Shown: in pieces, positions 7,338 to 16,957 of the stretch
Layout: every line of letters starts with the position of its first letter
Numbering within the stretch: position 1 is the first letter of the stretch
Source of the DNA: Rhabdaerophilum calidifontis
GTDB lineage: Bacteria > Pseudomonadota > Alphaproteobacteria > Rhizobiales > Beijerinckiaceae
NCBI RefSeq assembly: GCF_008641065.1
Contig: NZ_VTRS01000005.1
Span: 1 to 64,000, forward strand
Length of the DNA stretch: 64,000 nt
Direction: 5' to 3'
Translations under genes and position numbers: made by a program
The notes under the pieces: model-generated
What the model saw: only the letters and a program-made list of their open reading frames with translations
Databases searched by the model: none
What the model was told of the DNA's origin: nothing

Positions 7338-8941
7338 ATGCCGCCTCCATCACTGAGTTCCGGCACCGCCGCGTCCCGCCGTGCCGCGTGCCGGGCCCAG
7401 AGCGCCCGGTTCACGCGCTCGGCCAGGGGGCGCAACACGAGATCGCCGAGCCCCGCGAGCCCCGCCGCCAGCGGTGCGCCGGTCAATCCCAGCACGAGGA
7501 GGGCGACGAGCCCCGCGCCGGCCAGCCGCGCGGTGCCGGCCGGGCTGAGGGCGGCCCGCAGCAGCACCGCGAGACGGCCGGTCGCCTGCGCCCCCGCCGC
7601 ATCCTCCGCCATGCGGGCCTCCGTCACCGTGCCCATGGCGGCGGTGGCGTTGGTCAGCCGGTCGATGAGGATCAGGCTGCCGAGATCGCGCAGGGTCCGG
7701 AACGGCGCCAGCGCTAACGGCCGGTCGAGCCGCAGCGTCACGGTGCCGAGATCGTTCATCGCCAGCGCCTCGGCCGGGCCATGCACCAGGGTCGCGACAT
7801 CGGTGCGCTGGTCGATCGTGACGATGGTCGCATGCGCCATGGCGGTGCCGAGCTGGAGCTGGAAGCGCTCGCCCGGCCGGATCGCGCGCTCGGCGGTCAC
7901 CAGCAGGCGGACCACGAGCCGATCGGCGACGCGGATGCCGTTCGCTTCCGGTGCGGCGGCCGCGACGATCACGTCGCCGCGCGCGATGTCGATCTCCTCG
8001 GCGAGGGTGAGCGTCACCGCCTCGCCGGTGCCGGCTTCCGCGCGGTCGCCGTCGAAGGTGACGATGCGGGCGATCGTGCCGCGCCGGCCGGAGGGCAGGG
8101 CGAGCACCGGATCGCCGGGGCGGGCGCGGCCGGCGACGATCGTGCCGGCAAAGCCGCGGAAGCCGGCATCCGGGCGGTTCACATATTGCACCGGCAGGGC
8201 GAAGCCGGCCTCAACCGTCACCGGCCGGATCTCGATGCGTTCGAGCCAGTCGAGCAGGGCCGGGCCGCGATACCAGGGCATGCGCGGCGAGGGCGCGGCG
8301 ACATTGTCGCCCTCGCGAGCCGAAACCGGGATGAAAACCAGCGACGCGAAGCCGAGCCCGCGGGCGGCGGCGCGGTAATCGGCTTCGATCGCGCGGAACC
8401 GCGCCTCGTCGAAGCCGATCAGGTCCATCTTGTTGATGGCGACGACGACGTGGCGAACCCCCGCGAGCGCCACGATGATGCTGTGGCGGCGCGTCTGGTC
8501 GAGCAGGCCCTTGCCGGCATCGACAAGGATGATCGCGAGGTCGGCGCCGGAGGCTCCGGTCGCCATGTTGCGCGTATATTGCTCGTGGCCCGGCGTGTCG
8601 GCGACGATGAAGGCGCGGCGCGGGGTCGCGAAATAGCGGTGCGCGACATCGATGGTGATGCCCTGCTCGCGCTCGGCCGCGAGCCCGTCGACGAGCAGCG
8701 CGAAATCGAGTGCGCCGCCATTGGTGCCGAAGCGACGCGAATCCCGCTCAAGGGCCGCAAGTGTATCGCTGGGGATCGCGCCCGCCTCGTGCAGGATCCG
8801 GCCGATCAGGGTCGACTTGCCGTCATCGACCGAGCCGCAGGTGATGAAGCGCAGCAGCGAGCCTGGGCTTGCGGCGGGAGAATCGGCGCCGGGATGCGCT
8901 CCCGAGGCCGCGACGGTTTCGACGGCGCGCGCGTATCCCAT
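7334..8941 (-). CDS. cysN: Sulfate adenylyltransferase large subunit CysN with membrane-like tail
   Basis: CysN is the GTPase subunit of ATP sulfurylase; with CysD it makes adenylylsulfate (APS). G-motifs are evident: GSVDDGKST, DTPGHEQY and NKMD. The EF-Tu-like barrel domains follow and end near LILIDRLTNATAAMGTV. At 535 residues it is longer than a plain CysN, but the roughly 100 extra C-terminal residues are not an APS kinase: they hold a hydrophobic stretch (LVALLVLGLTGAPLAAGLAGL) and a basic segment. The start codon overlaps the cysD stop by 1 nt. No cysC is present; the operon uses direct APS reduction. Confidence 0.92.
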   Translation of the reverse strand: MGYARAVETVAASGAHPGADSPAASPGSLLRFITCGSVDDGKSTLIGRILHEAGAIPSDTLAALERDSRRFGTNGGALDFALLVDGLAAEREQGITIDVAHRYFATPRRAFIVADTPGHEQYTRNMATGASGADLAIILVDAGKGLLDQTRRHSIIVALAGVRHVVVAINKMDLIGFDEARFRAIEADYRAAARGLGFASLVFIPVSAREGDNVAAPSPRMPWYRGPALLDWLERIEIRPVTVEAGFALPVQYVNRPDAGFRGFAGTIVAGRARPGDPVLALPSGRRGTIARIVTFDGDRAEAGTGEAVTLTLAEEIDIARGDVIVAAAAPEANGIRVADRLVVRLLVTAERAIRPGERFQLQLGTAMAHATIVTIDQRTDVATLVHGPAEALAMNDLGTVTLRLDRPLALAPFRTLRDLGSLILIDRLTNATAAMGTVTEARMAEDAAGAQATGRLAVLLRAALSPAGTARLAGAGLVALLVLGLTGAPLAAGLAGLGDLVLRPLAERVNRALWARHAARRDAAVPELSDGGGI

Positions 8942-9843
8942 CAGAAATAGCCTTCCTGCTTCTTCTGTTCCATCGAGGCGGCGCCGTCATGGTCGATCAG
9001 GCGGCCCTGCCGCTCGGAGGTGCGCGAGGCGCGCATCTCGGCAATGATCTCGGCGATGCTGCGCGCGCCGCTCTCGATCGCGCCGGTGAGCGGATAGCAG
9101 CCGAGCGTGCGGAAGCGCACCAGGCGCGTCTCGACCCGCTCGCCCGGGCGCAGCGGCAGCCGCTCGTCGTCGCGCATGATCAGCGTGCCGTCGCGCGCGA
9201 CCACGGGGCGCGGCGCCGCGAAATAGAGCGGCACGACCGGGATGTTCTCGCGCTGGATATAGGTCCAGACGTCGAGTTCGGTCCAGTTCGAGAGCGGGAA
9301 GACGCGGAAGCTCTCGCCCTTCAGCTTGCGGGTGTTGAACAGCCGCCAGGGTTCCGGGCGCTGGTTGCGGGGGTCCCAGCGGTGATCGGCGGTGCGGTGC
9401 GAGAAGATCCGCTCCTTGGCGCGGGATTTCTCCTCGTCGCGCCGCGCGCCGCCGAAAGCGAGGTCGAAGCCGTGTTTGTCGAGCGCCTGCTTAAGCCCGG
9501 CGGTCTTCATGACGTCGGTATGGCGCTGCGAGCCGGAATCGATCGGATTGATGCCGGCGCGAAGGCCCTCCTCGTTGACATGGATGAGAAGATCGAGGCC
9601 GAGCGCCCGCGCGGTCTCGTCGCGGAAGGCGATCATCTCGCGGAACTTCCAGGTCGTGTCGACATGGAGGAGCGGGAAGGGCAATCGCGCCGGGTGGAAG
9701 GCCTTGCGCGCCAGATGCAGCAGCACGCTCGAATCCTTGCCGATCGAATAGAGCATGACCGGGCGCTCGCTGGTCGCGACCGCCTCGCGCAGGATATGGA
9801 TCGCCTCGGCTTCGAGCAGCGACAGATGATCGAGCGGCTTCAT
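8941..9843 (-). CDS. cysD: Sulfate adenylyltransferase subunit CysD
   Basis: The catalytic subunit of ATP sulfurylase is 300 residues long. It has the PP-loop-like [14 protein letters not shown] and the conserved [19 protein letters not shown] stretch, and ends in KKQEGYF like other CysD proteins. The ATG at 9843 ([20 protein letters not shown]) overlaps the cysH stop by 4 nt. It forms a complex with CysN, encoded immediately downstream with a 1-nt overlap. Confidence 0.95.
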   Translation of the reverse strand: MKPLDHLSLLEAEAIHILREAVATSERPVMLYSIGKDSSVLLHLARKAFHPARLPFPLLHVDTTWKFREMIAFRDETARALGLDLLIHVNEEGLRAGINPIDSGSQRHTDVMKTAGLKQALDKHGFDLAFGGARRDEEKSRAKERIFSHRTADHRWDPRNQRPEPWRLFNTRKLKGESFRVFPLSNWTELDVWTYIQRENIPVVPLYFAAPRPVVARDGTLIMRDDERLPLRPGERVETRLVRFRTLGCYPLTGAIESGARSIAEIIAEMRASRTSERQGRLIDHDGAASMEQKKQEGYF

Positions 9844-10613
9844 GCCGGCACCTCCTCGCGCCTGGTGGCGCGCACCAGCCGGCCGTCGGGGCCGACATGC
9901 AGGCCGCATTCCTTCGCGGCCTCGTTCTCCCACCACCAGCGGCCGGCGCGCTCCGGCTCGCCCGGCTGCACCGCCCGCGTGCACGGCGCGCAGCCGATCG
10001 AGGGAAAGCCCTGCGCGTGCAGCGGGTTGAGCGGCACGCCCTCGCGCTCCGCGAAGGCGAGCAGCGCCGGGCGCGACCAATCGGCAAGCGGGTTGAGCTT
10101 GATCAGCCCGCGTCCTGCATCCCATTCGGCGAACGGGGTCGCCTCGCGCGCGGCGGATTGGTCGGCGCGCAAGCCGGTGATCCAGCCGGCGGCGCCGGCG
10201 AGCGCGCGGCCGAGCGGCTCGACCTTGCGGATGCCGCAGCACGCCTTGCGCGCCGTGATCGAGGCGTAGAACCCGTCGATCCCGTGCTCGAGGACGTAAC
10301 CCTCGATCGCGTCGTGGCGCGGATAGAAGGCGGCGATGCGCAGGCCGTAGCGCGTCTCGGTCTCGCACCAGAGCGCGTAGGTCTCCGGATGCAGCCGGCC
10401 GGTATCGAGGGTCGCGAGGGTGATCGCGAGCCCGGCCCCGGCGACGAGATGGGTCAGCACCTGATCTTCGAGGCCGAAGCTCGTCGTCAGCACGAGCCTG
10501 CCGCCGATTGCGGCGCGGGCGGTGCGCAGTCGTTCGGCCGGCGCGAGCGGGGCCAGCGTGGCGGCGAGGGCGGCGGCGGAATCGGGGCCGGCGGCGTGGA
10601 TGCCCGGATTCAT
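9840..10613 (-). CDS. cysH: APS (phosphoadenylyl-/adenylylsulfate) reductase CysH
   Basis: This thioredoxin-dependent reductase converts adenylylsulfate to sulfite. The 257-residue protein carries the PP-loop motif [14 protein letters not shown] and two cysteine pairs (CCGIRK and CAPC), which in this family bind a 4Fe-4S cluster and mark the APS-using type rather than the PAPS-only type. That agrees with the lack of an APS kinase in the operon. Typical C-terminal ECGLH is present as KECGLHV. Start and stop overlap neighbouring genes by 4 nt on both sides. Confidence 0.93.
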   Translation of the reverse strand: MNPGIHAAGPDSAAALAATLAPLAPAERLRTARAAIGGRLVLTTSFGLEDQVLTHLVAGAGLAITLATLDTGRLHPETYALWCETETRYGLRIAAFYPRHDAIEGYVLEHGIDGFYASITARKACCGIRKVEPLGRALAGAAGWITGLRADQSAAREATPFAEWDAGRGLIKLNPLADWSRPALLAFAEREGVPLNPLHAQGFPSIGCAPCTRAVQPGEPERAGRWWWENEAAKECGLHVGPDGRLVRATRREEVPA

Positions 10614-11137
10614 GGCGCGGCTCCCGGTTCGGCGGCGGCTGCGCGGGCGGCGCGGCGGCGATCGAGAATGCTCACGCCGCCCGCCTGATGGCTGCGCTGA
10701 TAGGTGGCACGGATGGCGCGGGCGGCGGCGAGCCAGATCTCGGCCGGCTGGCGGGTGGCGAGCGCCTCCGGCAACTCGACCTCGTCGAAGCCGCAGGCCA
10801 GCGCATAGGCGAACTGGTCGGCGATCAGCGGCCCCACGGCGCGCAGCGTGCCGCGAAACCCGGCATTGCGCAGCTGCTTCGCCAGCGAGAAGCCCCGCCC
10901 GTCCGAGAAGGCGGGAAAGCCGATCGCGATCAGCGCGAACCGGTCGAGATGCGGGCGGAGCGCGTCGATCCGCACCGTGTTGGCGATCTCGATCCCGAGC
11001 GCGCGGTTGCCTGCCGGCGGGGCCGGCGGCGCATCCGGCGCGAAGGGCACCAGGATCGCGGTCTCGCCGGTTTCCCCGGCCTCGGGGACGCGGGTGAAGG
11101 AGTCGGGCTTGAACCCGTCGCGGTCAAGCAGCGGCAT
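10610..11137 (-). CDS. DUF934 protein of the sulfate assimilation operon
   Basis: The 175-residue protein belongs to DUF934, which is regularly found between sulfite reductase and cysH in proteobacteria. Segments such as [19 protein letters not shown] and [15 protein letters not shown] are the family's signature. No enzymatic activity is established; a helper role in sulfite reduction has been proposed from context. The ATG at 11137 overlaps the 3' end of cysI by 14 nt, and the stop overlaps cysH by 4 nt. The longer frame upstream is an alternative-frame artefact inside cysI. Confidence 0.88.
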   Translation of the reverse strand: MPLLDRDGFKPDSFTRVPEAGETGETAILVPFAPDAPPAPPAGNRALGIEIANTVRIDALRPHLDRFALIAIGFPAFSDGRGFSLAKQLRNAGFRGTLRAVGPLIADQFAYALACGFDEVELPEALATRQPAEIWLAAARAIRATYQRSHQAGGVSILDRRRAARAAAAEPGAAP

Positions 11138-12794
11138 GGCGGACCTCTCCGCTGAATGCGGCCTTGAACGGCGCGAGGCCGAGGCGGCGGATCGCGGCGA
11201 TGAAGGGCTCGTCCTTCTCGCGCAAGGCGAGATAGGTCTCGACGAGCCGCTCGATCGCGTCCGGCACCGCCTCCGCTGCGATGCCGGGGCCGATGATCTC
11301 GCCGAGCGCTGCATTCTCGGTCGCGTCGCCGCCGAGCGTAATCTGGTAGCTCTCGGCCCCACGCTTCTCGAGCCCGAGAATGCCGATATGCCCGACATGA
11401 TGATGGCCGCAGGCATTGATGCAGCCGGAGATCTTGATCTCCAGCGGCCCGATCTCGCGCTGGCGCGCGGGATCGGCGAAGCGCTTGGCCAGCGCCTGCG
11501 CGATCGGGATCGAACGGGCGGTGGCGAGGGCGCAATAATCGAGCCCGGGGCAGGCGATGATGTCGGTGATCAGCCCGACATTGGCCTCGGCGAGATCCGC
11601 CGCGCCGAGGGCCTGCCAGAGCGCGAACAGATCCGCCTGCCGGACATGGGGCAGCACGAGGTTCTGGTGATGCGTGACGCGGATCTCGCCGAAGGAATAG
11701 CGCTCGGCGAGGTCGGCGACGGCGCGCATCTGCGCCGCGCTCGCATCGCCCGGCGGCTGGCCGATCGCCTTGAGCGAGATCGTCAGCGCGGCATAGCCGG
11801 GCTGGCGATGCGGGAAGACATTGTTCTCCACCCAGGCGGCGAAGGCGGGGTTCGCGGCTTTCGCCGCCGCGAAGGCGGGGCTCTCGGCCGGCAGGGTTTC
11901 ATAAGCGGGCGGTGCGAAATAGGCGGCGATGCGTGCTGCCTCGGCCGGGTCGGCATTGGTCGCGCTGCCGTCGATCGTCGCGTATTCCGCCTCGACGCGG
12001 GCGCGGAATTCCTCGATCCCGATTTCATGGACGAGGATCTTGACCCGCGCCTTGTATTTGTTGTCGCGCCGGCCTTCGAGATTGTAAACGCGCATCATCG
12101 CCTCGAGATAGGCGAGCAATTCGGGCTTCGGCAGGAATTCGCGCACCACCTTGCCGATCATCGGCGTGCGGCCGAGCCCGCCGCCGACGATGATGCGGTA
12201 GCCGATCTCGCCGGCCGCATTGCGGACGATGGCAATGCCGACATCGTGGGCGAGTATGGCGGCGCGGTCATGCGTCGCGCCGGTCACCGCGATCTTGAAC
12301 TTGCGCGGCAGGTAGTCGAATTCCGGATGCAGGCTCGACCATTGCCGGATCAGCTCCGCCACGGGGCGCGGATCCTCGATCTCGTCGGCGGCCACGCCGG
12401 CGAAGTGGTCGGCGGTGACATTGCGGATGCAATTGCCGCTCGTCTGGATGCAATGCATGCCGACATCGGCGAGAAGCTCAAGAATATCCGGGATATCGCG
12501 CAGCTTCGGCCAGTTGAACTGGAGATTCTGCCGCGTGGTGAAATGGCCGTAGCCGCGATCATAGGTCTCGGCGATCCGCGCGAGCTGGCGCATCTGGCGC
12601 GCCGAGAGCGTGCCGTAGGGAATCGCGATCCGTAGCATATAGGCATGGAGCTGGAGATAGACGCCGTTCTTGAGCCGCAGCGGCTTGAACTCGTCCTCGG
12701 TCAGCCCGCCCGAGAGGCGGCGCGTCACCTGGTCGCGGAATTGCGCGACCCGGTCGCGGACAAAGGCATCGTCGAATTCATCATAGCGATACAT
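11124..12794 (-). CDS. cysI: Sulfite reductase (siroheme hemoprotein), nitrite/sulfite reductase family
   Basis: This 556-residue enzyme reduces sulfite to sulfide with six electrons. Both ferredoxin-like half-domains are present, with the substrate-side motif YGHFTTRQNLQFNW in the first half. The siroheme-4Fe4S cysteines are visible as ACPGLDYC and GCINACGHH (Cys-x5-Cys and Cys-x3-Cys). The context with cysH, cysDN and DUF934 favours sulfite over nitrite as substrate. No cysJ flavoprotein is adjacent, so ferredoxin or a separate reductase is probably the donor. Confidence 0.93.
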   Translation of the reverse strand: MYRYDEFDDAFVRDRVAQFRDQVTRRLSGGLTEDEFKPLRLKNGVYLQLHAYMLRIAIPYGTLSARQMRQLARIAETYDRGYGHFTTRQNLQFNWPKLRDIPDILELLADVGMHCIQTSGNCIRNVTADHFAGVAADEIEDPRPVAELIRQWSSLHPEFDYLPRKFKIAVTGATHDRAAILAHDVGIAIVRNAAGEIGYRIIVGGGLGRTPMIGKVVREFLPKPELLAYLEAMMRVYNLEGRRDNKYKARVKILVHEIGIEEFRARVEAEYATIDGSATNADPAEAARIAAYFAPPAYETLPAESPAFAAAKAANPAFAAWVENNVFPHRQPGYAALTISLKAIGQPPGDASAAQMRAVADLAERYSFGEIRVTHHQNLVLPHVRQADLFALWQALGAADLAEANVGLITDIIACPGLDYCALATARSIPIAQALAKRFADPARQREIGPLEIKISGCINACGHHHVGHIGILGLEKRGAESYQITLGGDATENAALGEIIGPGIAAEAVPDAIERLVETYLALREKDEPFIAAIRRLGLAPFKAAFSGEVRHAAA

Positions 12795-12807
12795 GGATTC
12801 GGTTCCG

Positions 12808-13707
12808 TCAGAGTCCGAGGGTGCGCAGGATCGTGAACAGGCTGAGGGCGCAGATCAGCAACCCGACGCCGGCCATCAGCAGCCGGCGATCCAGCCGGCC
12901 GGTCAGCGTGGCGGCGAGGGGCGCCACGCACAGCCCGCCGAGAATGAGGCCGATCACGCTCTCGGCATGGCCGATGCCGATCAGCAGCGCGAAGGAGAGG
13001 CTGCTCGCCAGGGTCACGAAGAATTCGGCGGCGTTGACCGAGCCGATCGTGACGCGCGGCTCATGGCCGGAGCCGAGCATGGTGGTGGTGACGATCGGCC
13101 CCCAGCCGCCGCCGCCGACCGAATCCGCGAAACCGCCGATGAGCGCGAGCGGCGCCAGCCGGCCATCCGGCCGCGCCGCGATGCGGATCGTGCGGAAGGC
13201 GCGGAACAGGATGGAGAGCCCCATCAGCAGCAGGTAACCGGCGATCCAGGGCTGCAGCGCGCGGCCGTCGATCGTGGTGATCAGCACCGCGCCCAGCACG
13301 CCGCCGAGGATCCCGGGCGCGACCAGGCGACGGAAGATGCGCAGGTCGACATTGCCCAGCCGCCAATGCGACAGGCCCGAAGCGGCCCCGGTAAAGGCCT
13401 TGGCGATATGCACGGTCGCGGTGGCTGCGGCCGGCGGCAGGCCGAGTGCCAGCAGCAGCGAATTGGCGGTCACGCCATAGGCCATGCCGAGCGCGCCATC
13501 GACGAGTTGCGCCGCCGCGCCGATCGCCAGTGCGAGCAGGAAGGTGTCGCCGCGCAACGGCGCATCCTCGCCGCGGATCAGCAGCCAATGCAATGTGAAA
13601 CCGGCGAAGACAAGCAGGATCAGCGCCGTCAGCAGGCGCACGCGGCCGGTGCTGATCCGCGCGATGTCCGGCCTCTCCTTCGGCATGGTGCGCGCGTGTT
13701 CCGGCAT
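12808..13707 (-). CDS. TauE/SafE (TSUP) family membrane permease
   Basis: The 299-residue protein has about eight hydrophobic segments and the TSUP pattern, with glycine-rich repeats such as AAQLVDGALGMAYGV and GGFADSVGGGGWGPIV in the two halves. Family members move sulfite, sulfonates or related sulfur anions. Sitting inside the sulfate-reduction operon, it may be the sulfate or sulfite carrier, because no ABC-type sulfate importer is seen. The ATG at 13707 shares a base with the upstream stop; the preceding GTG is less likely. Confidence 0.9.
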   Translation of the reverse strand: MPEHARTMPKERPDIARISTGRVRLLTALILLVFAGFTLHWLLIRGEDAPLRGDTFLLALAIGAAAQLVDGALGMAYGVTANSLLLALGLPPAAATATVHIAKAFTGAASGLSHWRLGNVDLRIFRRLVAPGILGGVLGAVLITTIDGRALQPWIAGYLLLMGLSILFRAFRTIRIAARPDGRLAPLALIGGFADSVGGGGWGPIVTTTMLGSGHEPRVTIGSVNAAEFFVTLASSLSFALLIGIGHAESVIGLILGGLCVAPLAATLTGRLDRRLLMAGVGLLICALSLFTILRTLGL

Positions 13708-14048
13708 CACGTCCGCGCCCCGGTGGAGGTCCGGCCCGGAACGCGCGCGAGATCGGGGCGGATCGAGGGACCGCGCAGCTTGACGCGCTCGCGGAAATGA
13801 TTGGGCACCGGCTCGCCGGCGTCCCCGAGCGTGACATCGATCAGATAGGCATCGACGACGCGGTTGGCGGCGAGTTCGGCCGCCGCCTCGGCCGCCAGCC
13901 GCTCGGCGGCGGCGCGGTCATGCGCGATCACCGCCTCGCGCGGATCGCGCGACCAGCCGGCCGCCGCGCGGACGACGACATCGCCGTTACGCAGATCGTT
14001 CGCGATCAGGATCGCGGGAAGCGCAATTCTGGGGGCCGGGCTCGACAT
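13707..14048 (-). CDS. DUF2849 protein, first gene of the sulfate reduction operon
   Basis: The 113-residue protein matches DUF2849: ILIANDLRNGDVVV, GWSRDPREAVIAHD and a C-terminal HFRERVKLRGPSIRPDL. The family is common in alphaproteobacteria next to sulfite reductase and has no known activity. The ATG at 14048 is preceded by GAGG. Its stop overlaps the permease start by 1 nt, so it opens the seven-gene minus-strand operon. Confidence 0.85.
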   Translation of the reverse strand: MSSPAPRIALPAILIANDLRNGDVVVRAAAGWSRDPREAVIAHDRAAAERLAAEAAAELAANRVVDAYLIDVTLGDAGEPVPNHFRERVKLRGPSIRPDLARVPGRTSTGART

Positions 14049-14266
14049 CGGCGCAAACCTCGATCACAGCCCACCATGGGCCGGCTCGAGGGAGATGACC
14101 GGAAAAGCGTCTGATCTTCAATGGGTTGGTCTGGAATGCCTCAAGAAAGCAAGCAGCTTTCCGGTCAGGCTCGCACGGGAGCATTCCATGCTCCGGAACG
14201 GGGAGCGGCGAGCAGGCGCTTCGCCGCCTCGTGCCGGGACGGGCCACGGGGAAACCGGCGTCGGGC

Positions 14267-15505
14267 TCAGAAGAACGCCTGGAGCCCGGTCTGTGCCCGG
14301 CCGAGAATGAGGGCATGGACATCATGCGTGCCCTCGTAGGTGTTCACCGTCTCCAGGTTCTGGGCATGGCGCATGACGTGATATTCGATCTGGATGCCGT
14401 TGCCGCCGTGCATGTCGCGGGCCATGCGCGCGATGTCGAGCGCCTTGCCGCAATTGTTGCGCTTGACGATCGAGATCATCTCCGGCGCCTCGCGATGCTC
14501 GTCCATCAGCCGGCCGACCCGCAGGCTTGCCTGAAGCCCGAGCGCGATCTCGGTCTGCATGTCTGCGAGCTTCTTCTGGAACAGCTGGGTCTGCGCCAGC
14601 GGGCGGCCGAACTGCTTGCGGTCGAGCCCATAGGCCCGCGCGCGGTGCCAGCAATCCTCTGCCGCGCCCATCACCCCCCAGGAAATGCCGTAGCGCGCGC
14701 GGTTCAGGCAGCCGAACGGCCCCTTGAGGCCGGAGACATGCGGCAGCAGCGCATCCTCCGGCACCTCGACGCCCTCCATCACCACCTCGCCGGTGATGGA
14801 GGCGCGGAGCGAGAGCTTGCCGCCGATCTTGGGCGCCGAGAGGCCCTTCATGCCCTTCTCGAGCACGAAGCCGCGGATTTCGCCGCCATGCGCGGCGCTC
14901 TTCGCCCAGACGACGAAGACATCGGCGATCGGGCTGTTGGAAATCCACATCTTGCTGCCGTGGAGCAGGTAGCCGCCGGCGATCTTCTCGGCGCGGGTCT
15001 TCATCGAACCGGGATCGGAGCCGGCATCGGGCTCGGTCAGGCCGAAACATCCGATCAAGGCGCCGCTCGCAAGCCCCGGCAGGTATTTCCGGCGCTGCTC
15101 CTCGGAGCCATAGGCTTGGATCGGATACATCACGAGCGAGGATTGCACGCTCATCATCGAGCGATAGCCGGAATCGATGCGCTCCACCTCGCGCGCGACG
15201 AGGCCGTAGGCAACATAGGAGGCACCGGCGCCGCCATATGTCTCCGGCACCGTGACGCCGAGCAGGCCGGCGGCGCCCATCTCGCGGAAGATGTCGGGAT
15301 CGGTCTTCTCATGGAGATAGGCATCCGCCACGCGCGGCGCGAGCCTGTCGGCGGCGAAGGCCGCGGCCGCATCGCGGATCAGGCGCTCGTCCTCCGCGAG
15401 CTGATCCTCGATCAGGAAGGGATCGGCCCAGTTGAAGCTGCCGCGCCGGGGGGCGGACCCGGCGGAGGCGGGATTCGTGGCGTCGGGATTCGTGGTGGTG
15501 GACAT
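14267..15505 (-). CDS. gcdH: Glutaryl-CoA dehydrogenase
   Basis: This FAD enzyme oxidises and decarboxylates glutaryl-CoA to crotonyl-CoA in lysine and tryptophan breakdown. The 412-residue protein has the acyl-CoA dehydrogenase segments [16 protein letters not shown] and [17 protein letters not shown]. The C-terminal [20 protein letters not shown], with the catalytic glutamate, is diagnostic of the glutaryl-CoA subgroup. The ATG at 15505 has a GGGAGGAAA site; the very long upstream frame is antisense to the LysR gene. It is divergent from that regulator, its probable controller. Confidence 0.93.
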   Translation of the reverse strand: MSTTTNPDATNPASAGSAPRRGSFNWADPFLIEDQLAEDERLIRDAAAAFAADRLAPRVADAYLHEKTDPDIFREMGAAGLLGVTVPETYGGAGASYVAYGLVAREVERIDSGYRSMMSVQSSLVMYPIQAYGSEEQRRKYLPGLASGALIGCFGLTEPDAGSDPGSMKTRAEKIAGGYLLHGSKMWISNSPIADVFVVWAKSAAHGGEIRGFVLEKGMKGLSAPKIGGKLSLRASITGEVVMEGVEVPEDALLPHVSGLKGPFGCLNRARYGISWGVMGAAEDCWHRARAYGLDRKQFGRPLAQTQLFQKKLADMQTEIALGLQASLRVGRLMDEHREAPEMISIVKRNNCGKALDIARMARDMHGGNGIQIEYHVMRHAQNLETVNTYEGTHDVHALILGRAQTGLQAFF

Positions 15506-15604
15506 GGTTTCCTCCCGTTCGGCGGCAGGCCGGCGCATGCGGCGCATGGCGCTTGCCGTGGCATGGAAGCGTCTTCGCGGCAAACGCTGTTTGGCCGTGA
15601 ATTC

Positions 15605-15619
15605 ATGCATGCCATGCAT
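15605..15619. promoter_or_regulatory. Palindrome in the gcdH/LysR divergent promoter
   Basis: ATGCAT-GCC-ATGCAT is an inverted repeat lying 25 nt before the LysR-type start and 100 nt before the gcdH start. LysR-type proteins usually bind such dyads between divergent genes to control both. Its role here is inferred from position only. Confidence 0.5.
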
Positions 15620-15643
15620 AGTCTGCCATGTTATGCGTAGGCC

Positions 15644-16552
15644 ATGTCGCGCCCGCGCCGCTTCCTGCCCTCGATCAGCCTGCTCTGCGCCTTCGAGGCG
15701 GTGCTCAGGACCGGCTCCACCGCGGCCGCGGCGCGGGAACTCGACCTCACCCAGGGCACGGTGAGCCGGCTCGTGCAGAATCTCGAGGCCCAGCTCGGGC
15801 TGCGGCTGTTCGAGCGGCATCGGCAGCGCCTCATCCCCGGCGCGGCGGCGCGGGCCTATGGCCGCGACATTTCGCGCGCGCTCGATCTCATCCAGCGGGC
15901 GGGGCTTCAGCTTGCGGCCAATCCCGGAGGCGGAACGCTGGCGCTGGCGATCCTGCCGGCTTTCGGCACGCGCTGGCTGGCGCCGCGCCTCGGCGCCTTC
16001 CAGGCCGCGCATCCCGGCGTGACGCTCAGCATCGCGACGCGGTTGCAGCGGTTCAACTTCGCCGCCGAGGGCTTCGATGCGGCCATCCATTTCGGCGCCG
16101 AGGATTGGCGCGATGCCGGGCATCTCAAGCTGCTCGACGAGACCCTGACCGTCTGCGCCGCGCCGGGGTTTCTCGCCGGGCGGGCGCGGATCGCGCGGGT
16201 CGAGGATCTCGCGACGCTGCCGCTCCTCCAGCTCGGCACGCGACCCGGCGCCTGGGCGGCCTGGAGCGCCGGGCAGGGTGCTGCGCCGCTGGTTGCGCGC
16301 GGCATGCTGTTCGATCAGTTCGCGCCGCTGATCGAGGCGGCGATCGCGGGGCTCGGAATCGCGGTCCTGCCGGATTTCCTCGCCGATCCGGAGATCGAGG
16401 CCGGGCGGCTCGTGCCCGTTCTCGCGCGCGCGGTGCCGAGCGGGGGCGCCTATTGGCTGGTCTGGCCGCGGGCGCGGGAGAATTACCCGCCGCTCGCGGC
16501 GTTCCGCGCCTGGCTCGGCGCCGAAATCGCGCGGGACGCGGCTCGGCGGTGA
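15644..16552 (+). CDS. LysR-type transcriptional regulator (GcvA-like)
   Basis: The 302-residue protein has an N-terminal winged helix ([20 protein letters not shown], then [10 protein letters not shown]) and a periplasmic-binding-protein-like effector domain. The start [16 protein letters not shown] and the mid-domain phrase [13 protein letters not shown] place it in the GcvA-like subgroup. It is transcribed divergently from gcdH across a short intergenic region with a dyad, so control of glutaryl-CoA dehydrogenase is likely. The inducer is not known. Confidence 0.92.
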   Translation: MSRPRRFLPSISLLCAFEAVLRTGSTAAAARELDLTQGTVSRLVQNLEAQLGLRLFERHRQRLIPGAAARAYGRDISRALDLIQRAGLQLAANPGGGTLALAILPAFGTRWLAPRLGAFQAAHPGVTLSIATRLQRFNFAAEGFDAAIHFGAEDWRDAGHLKLLDETLTVCAAPGFLAGRARIARVEDLATLPLLQLGTRPGAWAAWSAGQGAAPLVARGMLFDQFAPLIEAAIAGLGIAVLPDFLADPEIEAGRLVPVLARAVPSGGAYWLVWPRARENYPPLAAFRAWLGAEIARDAARR

Positions 16553-16957
16553 TCGAGGACGGATCCGGGCTCTTCGCGGCCGGATTGCGCGCGCGGGTTG
16601 TCGGCCGCAAAACCGCCGCCAGCGGCCGTGATCCCGCTCCGTCGCCGGGTTTTTCGGCCGGGCACGCGCGGCCCGATCCCTTCGGATCCGCGATGCTCGC
16701 GTGCAGGCGGGCGAGGGGCAGCCGCTTTTTGCCCGGAAATACGCGCTGAAGCGTGCATGATTTCGTTCTATCAATCCTGAATTGTATTTATGTGCGGATT
16801 CCTTATCCCGTGATTTACCACGTGGCAGGTCGCGCGGCTGCGCGTTCGATCACGGAAAGTCTTCCTTAAAGGATCGCGCCGCACAACCCTCGCGAGCAGG
16901 CGACGGAGATCGCCGGACGCCAGAACGGCGTCGTGGTCCACAGGATGACAGCGGGGC
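16553..16957. other. Intergenic region upstream of the ATP-grasp operon
   Basis: These 405 nt hold no recognisable gene. About 16756-16800 is AT-rich compared with its surroundings and is the likely promoter region for the downstream four-gene operon. CACGTG occurs just after it. No perfect terminator hairpin with a T-run is seen after the LysR gene. Confidence 0.4.
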
